From Pelolinea submarina (GTDB lineage Bacteria > Chloroflexota > Anaerolineae > Anaerolineales > Anaerolineaceae): a stretch of DNA of 64,000 bases. Within the stretch, counting starts at the first letter, position 1; every line of letters begins with the position of its first letter. Below, piece after piece: positions 9,927 through 19,325 of the stretch. The DNA lies in the NCBI RefSeq assembly GCF_003966975.1, contig NZ_AP018437.1:2852001-2916000 (forward strand). Direction: 5' to 3'. The notes below the pieces were generated by a model, which saw only the letters and a program-made list of their open reading frames with translations, did no database searches and was not told the origin of the DNA. The position numbers and the translations under genes were made by a program.

Positions 9927-10259
9927 TTACGCCAGGTCTTCCACCTTCGCGCCCGGCGCACTCTTCTTCACCGACGTGATGCCGGCGTCCCGCGCCGACT
10001 CGGACGAGTACATCTCGCTGGTGCCAATCACCTGGTGGTTGCCGGCCTTCAGCACGAAGTACGGCTCGCCCTTCTTGGAAGCCTTCTTCTCGTAGCGCTC
10101 AGCCAAAGGCGCGTTGGTTTTGACCGACTCAATGCCATTCTGCGCACCGGACTTCGATTCGTACATCTCGCTGCTCAGGATCGGCTCACCGTTGGCGGCC
10201 TTCAGGTTAAACATAAACTTTCCATTTTTTGATTTCGTAAGTTCAAATTTTGCAGCCAT
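9927..10259 (-). CDS. DUF1508 (YegP-like) protein, two repeats
   Basis: 110 residues made of two copies of the DUF1508 unit: KFELTKSKNGKFMFNLKAANGEPI..SSEMYESK (about 4-50) and a second with YFVLKAGNHQVIGTSEMYSSES (about 55-100). Both keep the typical pattern of a beta hairpin followed by SEMY and a helix with GI.SVK. The family is widespread and small; its molecular role is not known. The start ATG at 10259 has GGGAGAG upstream. It is monocistronic, with its own terminator at 9864-9904. Confidence 0.88.
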   Translation of the reverse strand: MAAKFELTKSKNGKFMFNLKAANGEPILSSEMYESKSGAQNGIESVKTNAPLAERYEKKASKKGEPYFVLKAGNHQVIGTSEMYSSESARDAGITSVKKSAPGAKVEDLA

Positions 10260-10280
10260 AATCTCTCCCGTTTTCTCTTT

Positions 10281-10286
10281 ATTATA
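10281..10286 (-). promoter_or_regulatory. Candidate -10 box for the DUF1508 gene
   Basis: TATAAT on the minus strand, 22 bases before the start codon. The -35 region is AT-rich without a good TTGACA match. Confidence 0.4.
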
Positions 10287-10582
10287 CTGTTAGAGAAAGC
10301 ATAATAATAATTCAAGTTATTGTATAACCAAATAAAAGAGTGATGTTTATAATTTGATTCCGATTCATTGCCTGTCCAAACCAAAAAATAATTTACAATT
10401 GCTATATTTAGACAGATATTGACTTGTTCAAATCAACAAATAAATGTCTTGACATATAGTATTATTAAAAAGTAAAAATCAAATTCATTTTTTAGAGGGT
10501 AGATGATAAGAACAATTCGTAATTATTGCCTTTGGATTTTATATTACTCATCAATTTAGTAGGGTTTTATTTTTTTTAAATA
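10287..10582 (+). promoter_or_regulatory. AT-rich intergenic region and candidate BREX operon promoter
   Basis: About 300 bases, strikingly AT-rich compared with the left flank. TTGACA at 10449-10454 is the best -35. The only -10 at a workable distance is a weak TAAAAA near 10473-10478. Another TTGACT lies at 10419-10424. No operator palindrome was identified. The compositional change marks the left edge of the island. Confidence 0.35.
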
Positions 10583-11407
10583 ATGAAACTTCAATTTACA
10601 AATGGATATCGTCCACACTTTGATCAAATTTCAAGAATTTTACAATTTCTTGAACAACAAGGAAATCGAAAGAAAATTTCCAAACCTGAAATTGTAGATT
10701 CGCTCGGAATTCCAAATAAACAAGTTGAAAATTTGACTAGTATGATGACTGGATTCGGGCTAGTGCATCCAAGAGTAACTACCCTCACCCCATTCGGGAA
10801 ATCTGTAATAGAATCCGATCCGTATTTCGAAAAAATTGATACACTCTGGATTATTCATTTTATTGTATCCAGTAATCCAGAATGGGTTGTTTGGTATCGT
10901 GTAGTTAACACTGTGCTTTCATCCCAAGATCATTATTCGGTCGAACAAGTTAGTAATCGATACTTCTCAGATCTTGCCATTCATTTTTCTGAGAGGACGG
11001 TTTCCGAAAAACTACCCAAAGAAGTTGGGGCAGTCTTCGCTGCTTATTCACGTAGCGAGTTGTCTCATTTGGGAATTCTTGAAGTAGAAGGTAATGGCAA
11101 TTTTAAAAAATCCAACCCTGTCGAGGTTCCAGACTTAGCATTTCTTTTCTGTCTAATATATTATCGGGATGAGTATTCGCCTGGATCATCAGCCATCAAC
11201 ACAGAGGATGCTTGCCTGGCAGAATACAGTCCGGGTAAGGTACTTAATTTACCGGAATACCAAGTCAGAATCATATTGGGTAATTTACATAATGCAGGAT
11301 TAGTTAGGTTAGAAAAACTAGCTAATCTCGATCAAGTGCGTCTATCTGATGCGTTGACGCAAGAATTTGTTTTAGAACGGATTTATGGGGAGAATAATGC
11401 CAATTAG
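10583..11407 (+). CDS. DUF4007-family protein, first gene of the BREX-like operon
   Basis: 274 residues. N-terminal winged-helix-like part (KISKPEIVDSLGIPNKQVENLTSMMTGFGLV, about 33-65), then the segment LTPFGKSVIESDPYFEKIDTLWIIHF (about 68-93), which is typical of DUF4007, followed by a helical body. DUF4007 genes are known beside PAPS-reductase-like genes in phosphorothioation and BREX type 4 islands; no such gene is present here. The role is unknown, and a DNA-binding regulator or assembly factor is an inference. The last 11 bases overlap the next gene if the preferred start there is right, so the two are coupled. Confidence 0.7.
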   Translation: MKLQFTNGYRPHFDQISRILQFLEQQGNRKKISKPEIVDSLGIPNKQVENLTSMMTGFGLVHPRVTTLTPFGKSVIESDPYFEKIDTLWIIHFIVSSNPEWVVWYRVVNTVLSSQDHYSVEQVSNRYFSDLAIHFSERTVSEKLPKEVGAVFAAYSRSELSHLGILEVEGNGNFKKSNPVEVPDLAFLFCLIYYRDEYSPGSSAINTEDACLAEYSPGKVLNLPEYQVRIILGNLHNAGLVRLEKLANLDQVRLSDALTQEFVLERIYGENNAN

Positions 11408-11876
11408 TGTATTTGATGCCTTAATCAGTCTTGAACAAGAACGCTACCGGGCTGTTATTTTACATGCAATTCCAGAAAAAAGCCCATCTATGTCTCACTT
11501 TTGCCAAAAAATTTGTAAACAAACCAATGGGAAATACTTGGATTTATTGGATTTCTTTATCCAGTCTCAAAATCTTAGTGAGAATATCGACAGTTTCAGT
11601 CCTGAAAAATTAAGAGAAGTATTAATTGAACAAAGTAAAGGCCAATCATTACTTGTGATTGATCGCGTTGACTTTCTTCTGGATACTTGGCGCAAATCAG
11701 AGCGGCAGGACTTTTTCAGATTCATCAACAATCAATGGGATAGTTACAAAGATGGTATGAAAGCCAAACTCGTAATTGTGTTACAGACGTCGCAAGAAAT
11801 TGAGTTGTTAAAATTTCTTGATTCGCAAGGCCAAAACCGCATATTCCGGTTGAATGATTTCAACGACATTGGATAA
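11397..11876 (+). CDS. BrxF-like small NTPase-fold protein with degenerate P-loop
   Basis: 159 residues from the ATG at 11397, chosen because GGGGAGA lies just upstream; an in-frame ATG at 11385 is the alternative. It has size and place like BrxF, the small P-loop protein encoded just before brxC in BREX type 3. A Walker B-like strand LLVIDRVDFLLD (about 86-97) and a sensor-like strand VIVLQTS are clear. Where Walker A should be, the sequence reads VILHAIPEKSPSMSHF, with no GxxxxGK[ST]. It therefore probably cannot bind ATP in the normal way. It sits 15 bases before brxC. Assignment to BrxF rests on size, order and pattern, not on a search. Confidence 0.55.
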   Translation: MPISVFDALISLEQERYRAVILHAIPEKSPSMSHFCQKICKQTNGKYLDLLDFFIQSQNLSENIDSFSPEKLREVLIEQSKGQSLLVIDRVDFLLDTWRKSERQDFFRFINNQWDSYKDGMKAKLVIVLQTSQEIELLKFLDSQGQNRIFRLNDFNDIG

Positions 11877-11891
11877 GGGAGATCCTTTGCT

Positions 11892-14800
11892 ATGACAAAA
11901 ATTCGAGACATCGTCCAAATTAACAGCGGTTATACAAGCTATGTCGATTTATATGAGGAGTACTACGATCATTTAAAAAATTGTGGAAGGATGGAACGAT
12001 ACAAACCTATCGCAGCTCATCGGCAAGTCTTTGAAAAAATTGCGAATGCACTCAATCCTTTGGATCGTCGATTCTATTTTCTGTCTGGCAGCTATGGTAC
12101 AGGTAAATCCCATCTTTTGTTAATGATGGCAAATTACTTTGCGAGTCCAAGCGATCTTCCTGAAATAGAAACATTTTTCAAGAATTATGAAATAGCTCAG
12201 AGTGAAGTTCTATTAAGACCCGGAGAAACGCTTAAAGAAAGAAAAGCTGCTTCGCTTAAAGAAGCACGTAAATCGGGACGTTTCCTGGTTGCCCTTTGCC
12301 GATACAGTCTAAACCTGGACTTTGAAGGCGCGGTGTTAAGGGCACTGGAAGAGGCTTTACAGAAGGATGAATCAAATATCCTTTTAGACAGTCACTATCG
12401 TGAAGCTTTGCGAAGGATCAAAGATTGGGAATCACGACGGAACGAGACGCGTTTTTATTCAGATCTAGAATTGGCTATCAGTCGATTATTCCCGGATTGG
12501 ACTGTCAATGATCTGATCGATGGTCTGGAAGAATATGACGAACAAGCACTTAAAGCATTTAAGAGTTGTTTCCAATCGGTCACTGATTCAGAATTTACAT
12601 ATAAGAAAGATAATCTCCGTGACATTATTTCAGATTTCTTAAAAAACTCTGAATTCAAAGAACGTTATAAAGGCATCGTTTTTCTTTATGATGAATTTGG
12701 TGCTGCTATCGATGCTAACCTGGTGAATTACACTACGTTGCTTGACTTTGCTCAATACTGCGCTAATTCTACACTCGAGAAAGGTGGAACGGTTGTTTTC
12801 ATTGGTACCGGGCACAAAGCCTTTCGAAATCACGGACAAATCGGAGACCTGAATGCAGAGACTTTAGAAGCTCGAGTTTCTGAAATTGGCCTGCAAACAC
12901 AAGGGATGGAAGATATTATTGCTGCGATTGTTCAACCAAAGAAAGATTCCCCTGAATGGATGCATCAAATCCAATCCCAATCTGGAAAATTCACCTGGTT
13001 CTCTAGTGAGTGCAACCGGCTGCATTTGTTTAATTGGCTGCCAGCGCCAAAGATCAAAAACAACATCATACAAAATATATATCCAATGCACCCGCTGGCA
13101 ACCTTTGCTCTTCTACGCCTTGCAGGGGAAGCTGGTTCGGATAACCGATCTGTATTTAAATTTTTTGCTCCTGAATTTGAAACTGGAGAAGAGGGATGGG
13201 TGAATGTGCAACCCTACTCTTATCCTTGGTTCATTGAAAATAATGATATCGCACATCAAAACAAGCTAACTCTTTACACTTCAGATTTATTGGTTGATTA
13301 TTTCAAAGATAGCCTAAAAGCCACCAACAACCGCCTTGTTGACCGTGTAAAGAATGCCGTCATCAATTACGAAGCGACTCTACGTGAATTAAATGCATAC
13401 TTAGCCCGAAAATCTCAACAGCATTTGTTTGAAGAAGCAGATGAACTGATGCTTCGTATCATAAAGGTATTGCTTGTAAACGAGATTGCCAGTACACAGG
13501 ATGTAGCCATCACGAATACAGTCCAGAATATTGAATTCGCTTTGGAGTATGTTGCTCCTGATGAGAAAACCCAGGTGGAAGATCGCCTGAAGTTATTATG
13601 TGAAGCTGGTATTTTATTCAACAACAACGGGGTGTATGAATTAGTCCGTGGCGACCGAAAAGATATTCAACGGCTTGTGGATCAATTCAAGGCCAATCCA
13701 GATAATCGTCCGACCAACCTACTTCAAAACTATTTAGAGCTGAGTCCACTCCGAGGAGATGAAGCATACCTCGAAGCAAAAGATTACAATGCCTCATTCA
13801 GTGAGGATAAACGGTTAAAAGTTCTTTTTGCTACCCCATCTATGCTAATAGAAAAACGAATTGTGAACAGTAATTCTGTACCTTTCTTCACTGCTCTTGA
13901 GCATGAACGCTTGCAAACAGCTGGGGTGACAAATGGATATGAAGGGGTCGCTGTCTATGTCTTCTGTGAAAATGAAAACGACATCGATTCTGCAAAAAAA
14001 ACCGTTGCTCAGAATAATCAGTCGCGTGTGAGTGTCGCAATTCCACGGAATCCAATAAGTGTTTACGATGCAATTTTTACTCTCAAAGCACTGGAAAGCG
14101 ATTGGTTTAAGAAACAATCTCAGAGCTTTAGCCCATATGAAAAAGCGGAAGAGAAGAAGATTCGAGATGAGGCAATCAAGGTTCTAACCGATGCAAGAGC
14201 TGACTATTTTTCCAATGCTAAAATGTATTGGTTTGGGATAAATGGTGTCGAGATTCCTGTCCAAGAAGGCAAACGCCATGATGCAGCGAACAGGATGATC
14301 CAGGAGCTTTATGGGAGTAAACGCAATACTTTTGGCCATAACGAGTTAAATAAGGCGCACATCAATTTATCCGGTCAAGTTCGTGCTATTTTCAAGGAGG
14401 CTGGGGATATTCTCTGTGATCTCTCGCAGCCCATCCGGGTGAATTGGTCATGGCCGGATAACCGCGGGGGGACCAAATATCTGAGAAAGTGTTTTGTGGA
14501 TCACCAGGCTCTACGTGTGTTAACCGTTGAGGGAGATACCCGCTATTTAGAAGCTGAAAAAGATATTAATAAATTTCGGACTGCTCTGCCGGCATACGCC
14601 AAACTTCTAGAAGGTCTAGCTGCGCTGAAAGGAAAAGAACAGGCAAATTTGTTTCAATTCATCAAACCGTTTTTCGAGGAATACGGTCAAGGTGAAATTG
14701 CTGTTACTTTGTTTCTTTTATTAGCCCGAAGGTTCTATGGCGACAGCTTACGGTTTAAACGTGAGCCCAATAACCTGACAGATATTCAGTTTACAAGCAC

Positions 14801-16007
14801 AGAGGATATGCTTGCCTTGGTTCAGGGTCAATATCCCTCCACGGTGATCATTTTTGAACCAGTGAGCGCCGAGGATCAGACGTATTTTGCCAAAATTACG
14901 CAAATATTCACCAACCAACCTGCACCCGCGGGGAAGGTTTACACAATTAGTGAAGCCTATCAGGCAGCAGTTAATTGGTGGGATAGCCTTCCTATCATTG
15001 CTCGTTCACTCGGTTTCTATTCTGGAGATGAGAAATCACTAGCAGAGATATTCAGCCAGGCAAAAACGAAAGATCCATTCCGCTTCATTAAGTACGACTT
15101 GATGGAAATGCTTGGGCAAGTACCCGGCGAAACCCTGACATCGGCGAAAATCACACATATCGAAGTTCACCTAAAGGCTTTCAAAGCTACTGCAGAAGCC
15201 ATTCAAGCCAGCGTTGAGGACCAGATATTAGTCCAGGTAGCTGAAATCTTTGGAGCGCCTTCTCATCTTGATGTCGATATCCAGGAAACGTTCAAAAATT
15301 GGTACAACGGATTGAGCAGCACTCAAAAAGATCCTTTCGGGACTTACCATAACAATGACAGTAAGCAATTAGTGAAATTTACGGCATATGCCAACATCCG
15401 CGAGTTGTTATTTAAAACGTTACCGGAGGCTTATTCCCTGGGAAGCGTTGACTCTTGGATGTCTAATTATGTATCGACCATGGTTCAACGAATTCAAAAT
15501 GGAAAGAACCATATTGAGACCAATGCGCCACAGATCAGCCAATTGAAAGTGGATTTTACAAATGATCTATCCCAACATGGTAACCAGGTCACATATCAGG
15601 GTGAACTCGTACTACACGCGGACACTGAGGATGGCCACGGATTGATCTATTATACAGAAGATGGTTCCGATCCCACTTCGAGCAAGCAACGGCAAAAATT
15701 AACCCCTGGAGATACTCTAACCATCAAAGGCAATCGCAAGGTTAGGTTGGTGGTGGCTGATGAAAAGGGGAATTATAGCGCGATCAAACTTATCGAAGCC
15801 ATTGATGAGCTAGAGAAGTATAAGATTGTTCGGCCGACTCAGGAGACAGCCTTTGATGAAACGATCACCTTCGTTTTCCCAAAGAATAAGGATGCAGCCA
15901 GGATTACTCTCCTATCCCTGCTTTCGGAATTAGCAGAATCTGGTCTCTATTCGGACAACGAATTTCGCCAGGTAATTCAGGATGCACTAGAAGAAATCGA
16001 AAAATAA
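11892..16007 (+). CDS. brxC: BrxC/PglY-family large P-loop ATPase
   Basis: 1371 residues, the normal size for BrxC/PglY. Walker A GSYGTGKS at 66-73 follows YFLS, and the Walker B region FLYDEFGAAID lies near 262-272. The rest is long helical regions of the DUF6079 type. BrxC is the ATP-driven scaffold of BREX, needed for both host methylation and phage exclusion. The C-terminus is unusual: about 1240-1300 reads IYYTEDGSDPTSS..LTPGDTLTIKGNRKVRLVVAD, a beta-sandwich pattern like the chitobiase C-terminal domain (CHB_HEX_C), followed by a DUF-like helical tail. The start ATG follows AAGGGAGATC. The gene is AT-rich like its neighbours. Confidence 0.85.
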   Translation: MTKIRDIVQINSGYTSYVDLYEEYYDHLKNCGRMERYKPIAAHRQVFEKIANALNPLDRRFYFLSGSYGTGKSHLLLMMANYFASPSDLPEIETFFKNYEIAQSEVLLRPGETLKERKAASLKEARKSGRFLVALCRYSLNLDFEGAVLRALEEALQKDESNILLDSHYREALRRIKDWESRRNETRFYSDLELAISRLFPDWTVNDLIDGLEEYDEQALKAFKSCFQSVTDSEFTYKKDNLRDIISDFLKNSEFKERYKGIVFLYDEFGAAIDANLVNYTTLLDFAQYCANSTLEKGGTVVFIGTGHKAFRNHGQIGDLNAETLEARVSEIGLQTQGMEDIIAAIVQPKKDSPEWMHQIQSQSGKFTWFSSECNRLHLFNWLPAPKIKNNIIQNIYPMHPLATFALLRLAGEAGSDNRSVFKFFAPEFETGEEGWVNVQPYSYPWFIENNDIAHQNKLTLYTSDLLVDYFKDSLKATNNRLVDRVKNAVINYEATLRELNAYLARKSQQHLFEEADELMLRIIKVLLVNEIASTQDVAITNTVQNIEFALEYVAPDEKTQVEDRLKLLCEAGILFNNNGVYELVRGDRKDIQRLVDQFKANPDNRPTNLLQNYLELSPLRGDEAYLEAKDYNASFSEDKRLKVLFATPSMLIEKRIVNSNSVPFFTALEHERLQTAGVTNGYEGVAVYVFCENENDIDSAKKTVAQNNQSRVSVAIPRNPISVYDAIFTLKALESDWFKKQSQSFSPYEKAEEKKIRDEAIKVLTDARADYFSNAKMYWFGINGVEIPVQEGKRHDAANRMIQELYGSKRNTFGHNELNKAHINLSGQVRAIFKEAGDILCDLSQPIRVNWSWPDNRGGTKYLRKCFVDHQALRVLTVEGDTRYLEAEKDINKFRTALPAYAKLLEGLAALKGKEQANLFQFIKPFFEEYGQGEIAVTLFLLLARRFYGDSLRFKREPNNLTDIQFTSTEDMLALVQGQYPSTVIIFEPVSAEDQTYFAKITQIFTNQPAPAGKVYTISEAYQAAVNWWDSLPIIARSLGFYSGDEKSLAEIFSQAKTKDPFRFIKYDLMEMLGQVPGETLTSAKITHIEVHLKAFKATAEAIQASVEDQILVQVAEIFGAPSHLDVDIQETFKNWYNGLSSTQKDPFGTYHNNDSKQLVKFTAYANIRELLFKTLPEAYSLGSVDSWMSNYVSTMVQRIQNGKNHIETNAPQISQLKVDFTNDLSQHGNQVTYQGELVLHADTEDGHGLIYYTEDGSDPTSSKQRQKLTPGDTLTIKGNRKVRLVVADEKGNYSAIKLIEAIDELEKYKIVRPTQETAFDETITFVFPKNKDAARITLLSLLSELAESGLYSDNEFRQVIQDALEEIEK

Positions 16008-16056
16008 GAGATGTTCACAAAGAACTGTGCAGGGATTCAATCAAGGACAACATGAT

Positions 16057-19000
16057 ATGCCAACATATTATCACAACGAAATTCTCTTCTCTGAAATCTA
16101 CCTCGAAGAAATCACTCGCCAGGCTGAGAATGCAGATGTCTTAGCCTCTTTGAAAGTCTTGGGTGAATACAGGGAATATGCCGACATCCATAATTTGAAA
16201 GCCTGGCAAGAATCCTACGTCCACGAGGTGCTTTCAGCGTTGGGATTTTTCGCCCAATCGAAGAATGATCATTTGACATACTTGTTCTCGATGGGAAGCG
16301 TTGGCAAGGAAACACCTATTTCATTGTGCTATGTGATCCTTCCAGAAGAAAACCTGGATAATACGACCATTGGACGTAATTGGGCTGAGAAAATCATCCG
16401 GGCGCTGCGCGAGAACAATCTTCAATGGGGGCTACTGACCAATGGCAAGCAGTGGCGCATTTATCATCAGGACGAACCCACACCTTACGAAACGTACCTT
16501 GAAATCGATTTAGAAGCTATCTTAATAGAAAAAGCCAAAGAGGCGTATCAGATTTTCCATAAATTTATGAAGGCGGAGAATTTCTCGATTCATGAAGATG
16601 GCAAATGTCAATTTGACCGCTTCAAGAAAGAATCCCAGGACAAGATAGATTACATTGAGAAAGAACTTACCAATGCTCTCAAACAACGGGAAGAAGGTGG
16701 CAAAGGTGTACTTTCAGATCTGTGTATGGGTTATGTAGAAGAATTGCGCCAACGAAAGGAAGGTGATCTAGATGATGAAGGTCTTCGCAAAAAGATCTAT
16801 CATGGTGCGATGTTGTACATGTTTCGGCTGCTCTTTCTGTTTTATGCAGATGCACGTAGATTACTGAGTGACAAAAACCACGAGTTATTAGCGAAGGTGG
16901 AAGGCGAATGCCGCGCTCGTCATGATGGCGACAATTTAATTACATCTGATTATCAAATTTGGGACAGCCTGGAACGAATCTTCGTTGATATCGATCAGAC
17001 ATACAACGGCGGCTTGTTTAGCCCACAGGAAAGCGAGTTTACGCGCTTTCTTTCTGACACCCGGATTAGTGACTCGTACCTGGTAAATGTCATCTTCAAT
17101 TTGACCACATACCATGAAAGGAACGGCCAGGAAAAACCGCTCAGCTACCGCGATATGAGCGTGCGCCACCTAGGCACGTTGTACGAAGGCTTGCTGGAGC
17201 ATAAGCTTTTTATTGCGGCGGAAGACACAGAAGTGAAAGTCGCAAAAGGAAAAATCCAATTTATTCCGGCTTCAAAGGGGGGAAAACTTGTTCTGGGCCA
17301 TTTTATCAGAGCTGGTGAAGTTTATTTCGCTGGCGATCCCAGTGAACGGAAATTATTCGGTTCTTATTTCACTCCAGAAGATGTGGTTAATTACATCGTT
17401 TGTAATACTGTTGGAGAGAAACTCAAAGAAAAGAAGATCTATTTCCTGGCAGAACAACAACCCACGCTGCAGGCTTATCAAAGAGCAGTGGATGATGACG
17501 AGCGCCATACACTGACGGTCCTTCTGGAGGAAAACGCTCTTTCCTTCGTTCGTGAAGAAGTATTGTCTATTTCGGTTCTCGATCCTGCCATGGGAAGTGG
17601 TCATTTTTTAGTCAACGCTACAAATCTTGTCTCTAACTTCGTCACCGAAACTCTTAACGAACTCGGTATAAAGGGTGATTTAGAAAGTGGCACGGGTTAT
17701 TGGCGACGTTGGGTAGTGGAAAACTGTATTTATGGAGTGGATATTAATCCATTGGCAGTAGAACTTTCAAAACTTTCACTGTGGATTCTTTCCATGGCAA
17801 AAAATCAACCCCTTTCTTTCCTGAAACATCATCTGAAATGCGGCAATAGTTTGATAGGGGCAAGGCTTGATGATATTGGGAACTATCCTTTCTCAACGGC
17901 AAAAAAAGGCGCTCGCCAACTTTCTTTATTTGAAAGAGATCCGGATTTCCGATTAGCAGTGGAAGAAGCTATTTCAAAATCTCAATTGATCGCCTCTCAC
18001 GGCTCTACCGCACGCTACGAAGTAGAGGAAAAGAAAGCCTGGCTCGATCAAATTGAACAAGCGTTATCGGGGTATAAAGCTATCTGTAATGTACATACAA
18101 GATTATTCTTTAGTTCTGATGGGATTGATGAAAATAATTACACCTTGTTAGTAAAAAATAAAAATTTTCATTTGGCGTTTAAACTCCAAAGAGAAGAAAT
18201 TTTCTTCCATTGGGAGCTTGAATTTCCAATGGTGTTGTTAACTCAAAAAGGTTTCGATTGTGTTATTGGTAATCCCCCATATGTAGATGTATTTGGAGAC
18301 AGTTTTATAGATTATTCGTTTTTTACGTACAAGGGAAGAAATCTCTATAACTACTTCGTTGAAAAAGGATTGAGACTGATAAATGACACAAATGGAAATT
18401 TAGGCTTCATCATTCCTATTTCAATAATTACTTCTGAGAGAATGAAATCCACTAGGGATTTCATTAGGAAATTCCGTGGCACAGCAAAATTTGTAAATAT
18501 CGATTCTTCGGCACATCCAGGAACTTTATTTGATGACCTAAACCTTAGGTTATCAATTACATTCATAAAGCTGAATAATCATGAACCGAAAATGAGGATA
18601 TTCTCAAGTGATTTTACAAAGTTTTTTAATGCTGAAAGGAAAATCTTCATCCCATTAATCAAAACTTCAGAAATTCCAGAGGACCTAATCATCGAAAGTA
18701 TTATTCCAAAGGTTGGTTCACAAATTGAGGTTTCTATTCTAAGAAAAATGCTTAGAGTGAAGTGTAATTATTTTACATTTCAGGACAAAAGCAAGAAAAG
18801 CCAGAACAAACTTTACTACAAAGGGACTGGCTATAATTACATGCTGGCATTTAGATCTCTTCCATTCTTCGAAGTAAATGGTCAGCAAGTAAAGAATTCT
18901 AAAACAAAAGAATTAACCTTACGAGAAGATATCCTCATTGAGGGAGCGATTTTAGTTTTTTCCTCATCATTGTTCTATTGGTATTGGACAGTGTATTCCA

Positions 19001-19305
19001 ATTGTTTTGATTTCACGAATCGGGATTTTAAACGCTTCCCCATTGATCTAACAAAGCTTATTAACTACAAGCAGACAATTATTGAACTCTACGATAAGGT
19101 GGTTACGGATCTTGAAAAAAATGGGGAAATGGTTACTTACAATAAGGCTAATGGACCTACCAGGTATTTTCAATACCGCGCAAGATTTACGAAACCGCTT
19201 TTTGATAATGGCGATGATCTTCTAGGGGAAATATATGGCTTTACTGATGAGGAGTTGAATTTTGTGAAGACTTATGATCTGAGATTCAGAACGGATGATC
19301 GATAA
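16057..19305 (+). CDS. pglX: PglX: BREX N6-adenine DNA methyltransferase
   Basis: 1082 residues from the ATG at 16057 (AGGA upstream; a GTG at 16027 is possible). Adds a methyl group to adenine in the host recognition site so that BREX spares self DNA. Motif I LDPAMGSGHF starts near 508 and motif IV NPPY is at 739-742, in the order of gamma-class/type IIG methylases. Residues about 50-160 form an N-terminal domain (WQESYVHEVLSALGFF; WGLLTNGKQWRIY) that in type IIG enzymes carries the PD-(D/E)XK nuclease. Here no D..ExK pair is visible at the expected strands, so nuclease activity looks lost. A homologous domain recurs in the last gene of the operon. The C-terminal third should hold the target-recognition domain. 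Confidence 0.88.
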   Translation: MPTYYHNEILFSEIYLEEITRQAENADVLASLKVLGEYREYADIHNLKAWQESYVHEVLSALGFFAQSKNDHLTYLFSMGSVGKETPISLCYVILPEENLDNTTIGRNWAEKIIRALRENNLQWGLLTNGKQWRIYHQDEPTPYETYLEIDLEAILIEKAKEAYQIFHKFMKAENFSIHEDGKCQFDRFKKESQDKIDYIEKELTNALKQREEGGKGVLSDLCMGYVEELRQRKEGDLDDEGLRKKIYHGAMLYMFRLLFLFYADARRLLSDKNHELLAKVEGECRARHDGDNLITSDYQIWDSLERIFVDIDQTYNGGLFSPQESEFTRFLSDTRISDSYLVNVIFNLTTYHERNGQEKPLSYRDMSVRHLGTLYEGLLEHKLFIAAEDTEVKVAKGKIQFIPASKGGKLVLGHFIRAGEVYFAGDPSERKLFGSYFTPEDVVNYIVCNTVGEKLKEKKIYFLAEQQPTLQAYQRAVDDDERHTLTVLLEENALSFVREEVLSISVLDPAMGSGHFLVNATNLVSNFVTETLNELGIKGDLESGTGYWRRWVVENCIYGVDINPLAVELSKLSLWILSMAKNQPLSFLKHHLKCGNSLIGARLDDIGNYPFSTAKKGARQLSLFERDPDFRLAVEEAISKSQLIASHGSTARYEVEEKKAWLDQIEQALSGYKAICNVHTRLFFSSDGIDENNYTLLVKNKNFHLAFKLQREEIFFHWELEFPMVLLTQKGFDCVIGNPPYVDVFGDSFIDYSFFTYKGRNLYNYFVEKGLRLINDTNGNLGFIIPISIITSERMKSTRDFIRKFRGTAKFVNIDSSAHPGTLFDDLNLRLSITFIKLNNHEPKMRIFSSDFTKFFNAERKIFIPLIKTSEIPEDLIIESIIPKVGSQIEVSILRKMLRVKCNYFTFQDKSKKSQNKLYYKGTGYNYMLAFRSLPFFEVNGQQVKNSKTKELTLREDILIEGAILVFSSSLFYWYWTVYSNCFDFTNRDFKRFPIDLTKLINYKQTIIELYDKVVTDLEKNGEMVTYNKANGPTRYFQYRARFTKPLFDNGDDLLGEIYGFTDEELNFVKTYDLRFRTDDR

Positions 19306-19325
19306 ACAAAATGGGGCGTAAAACT

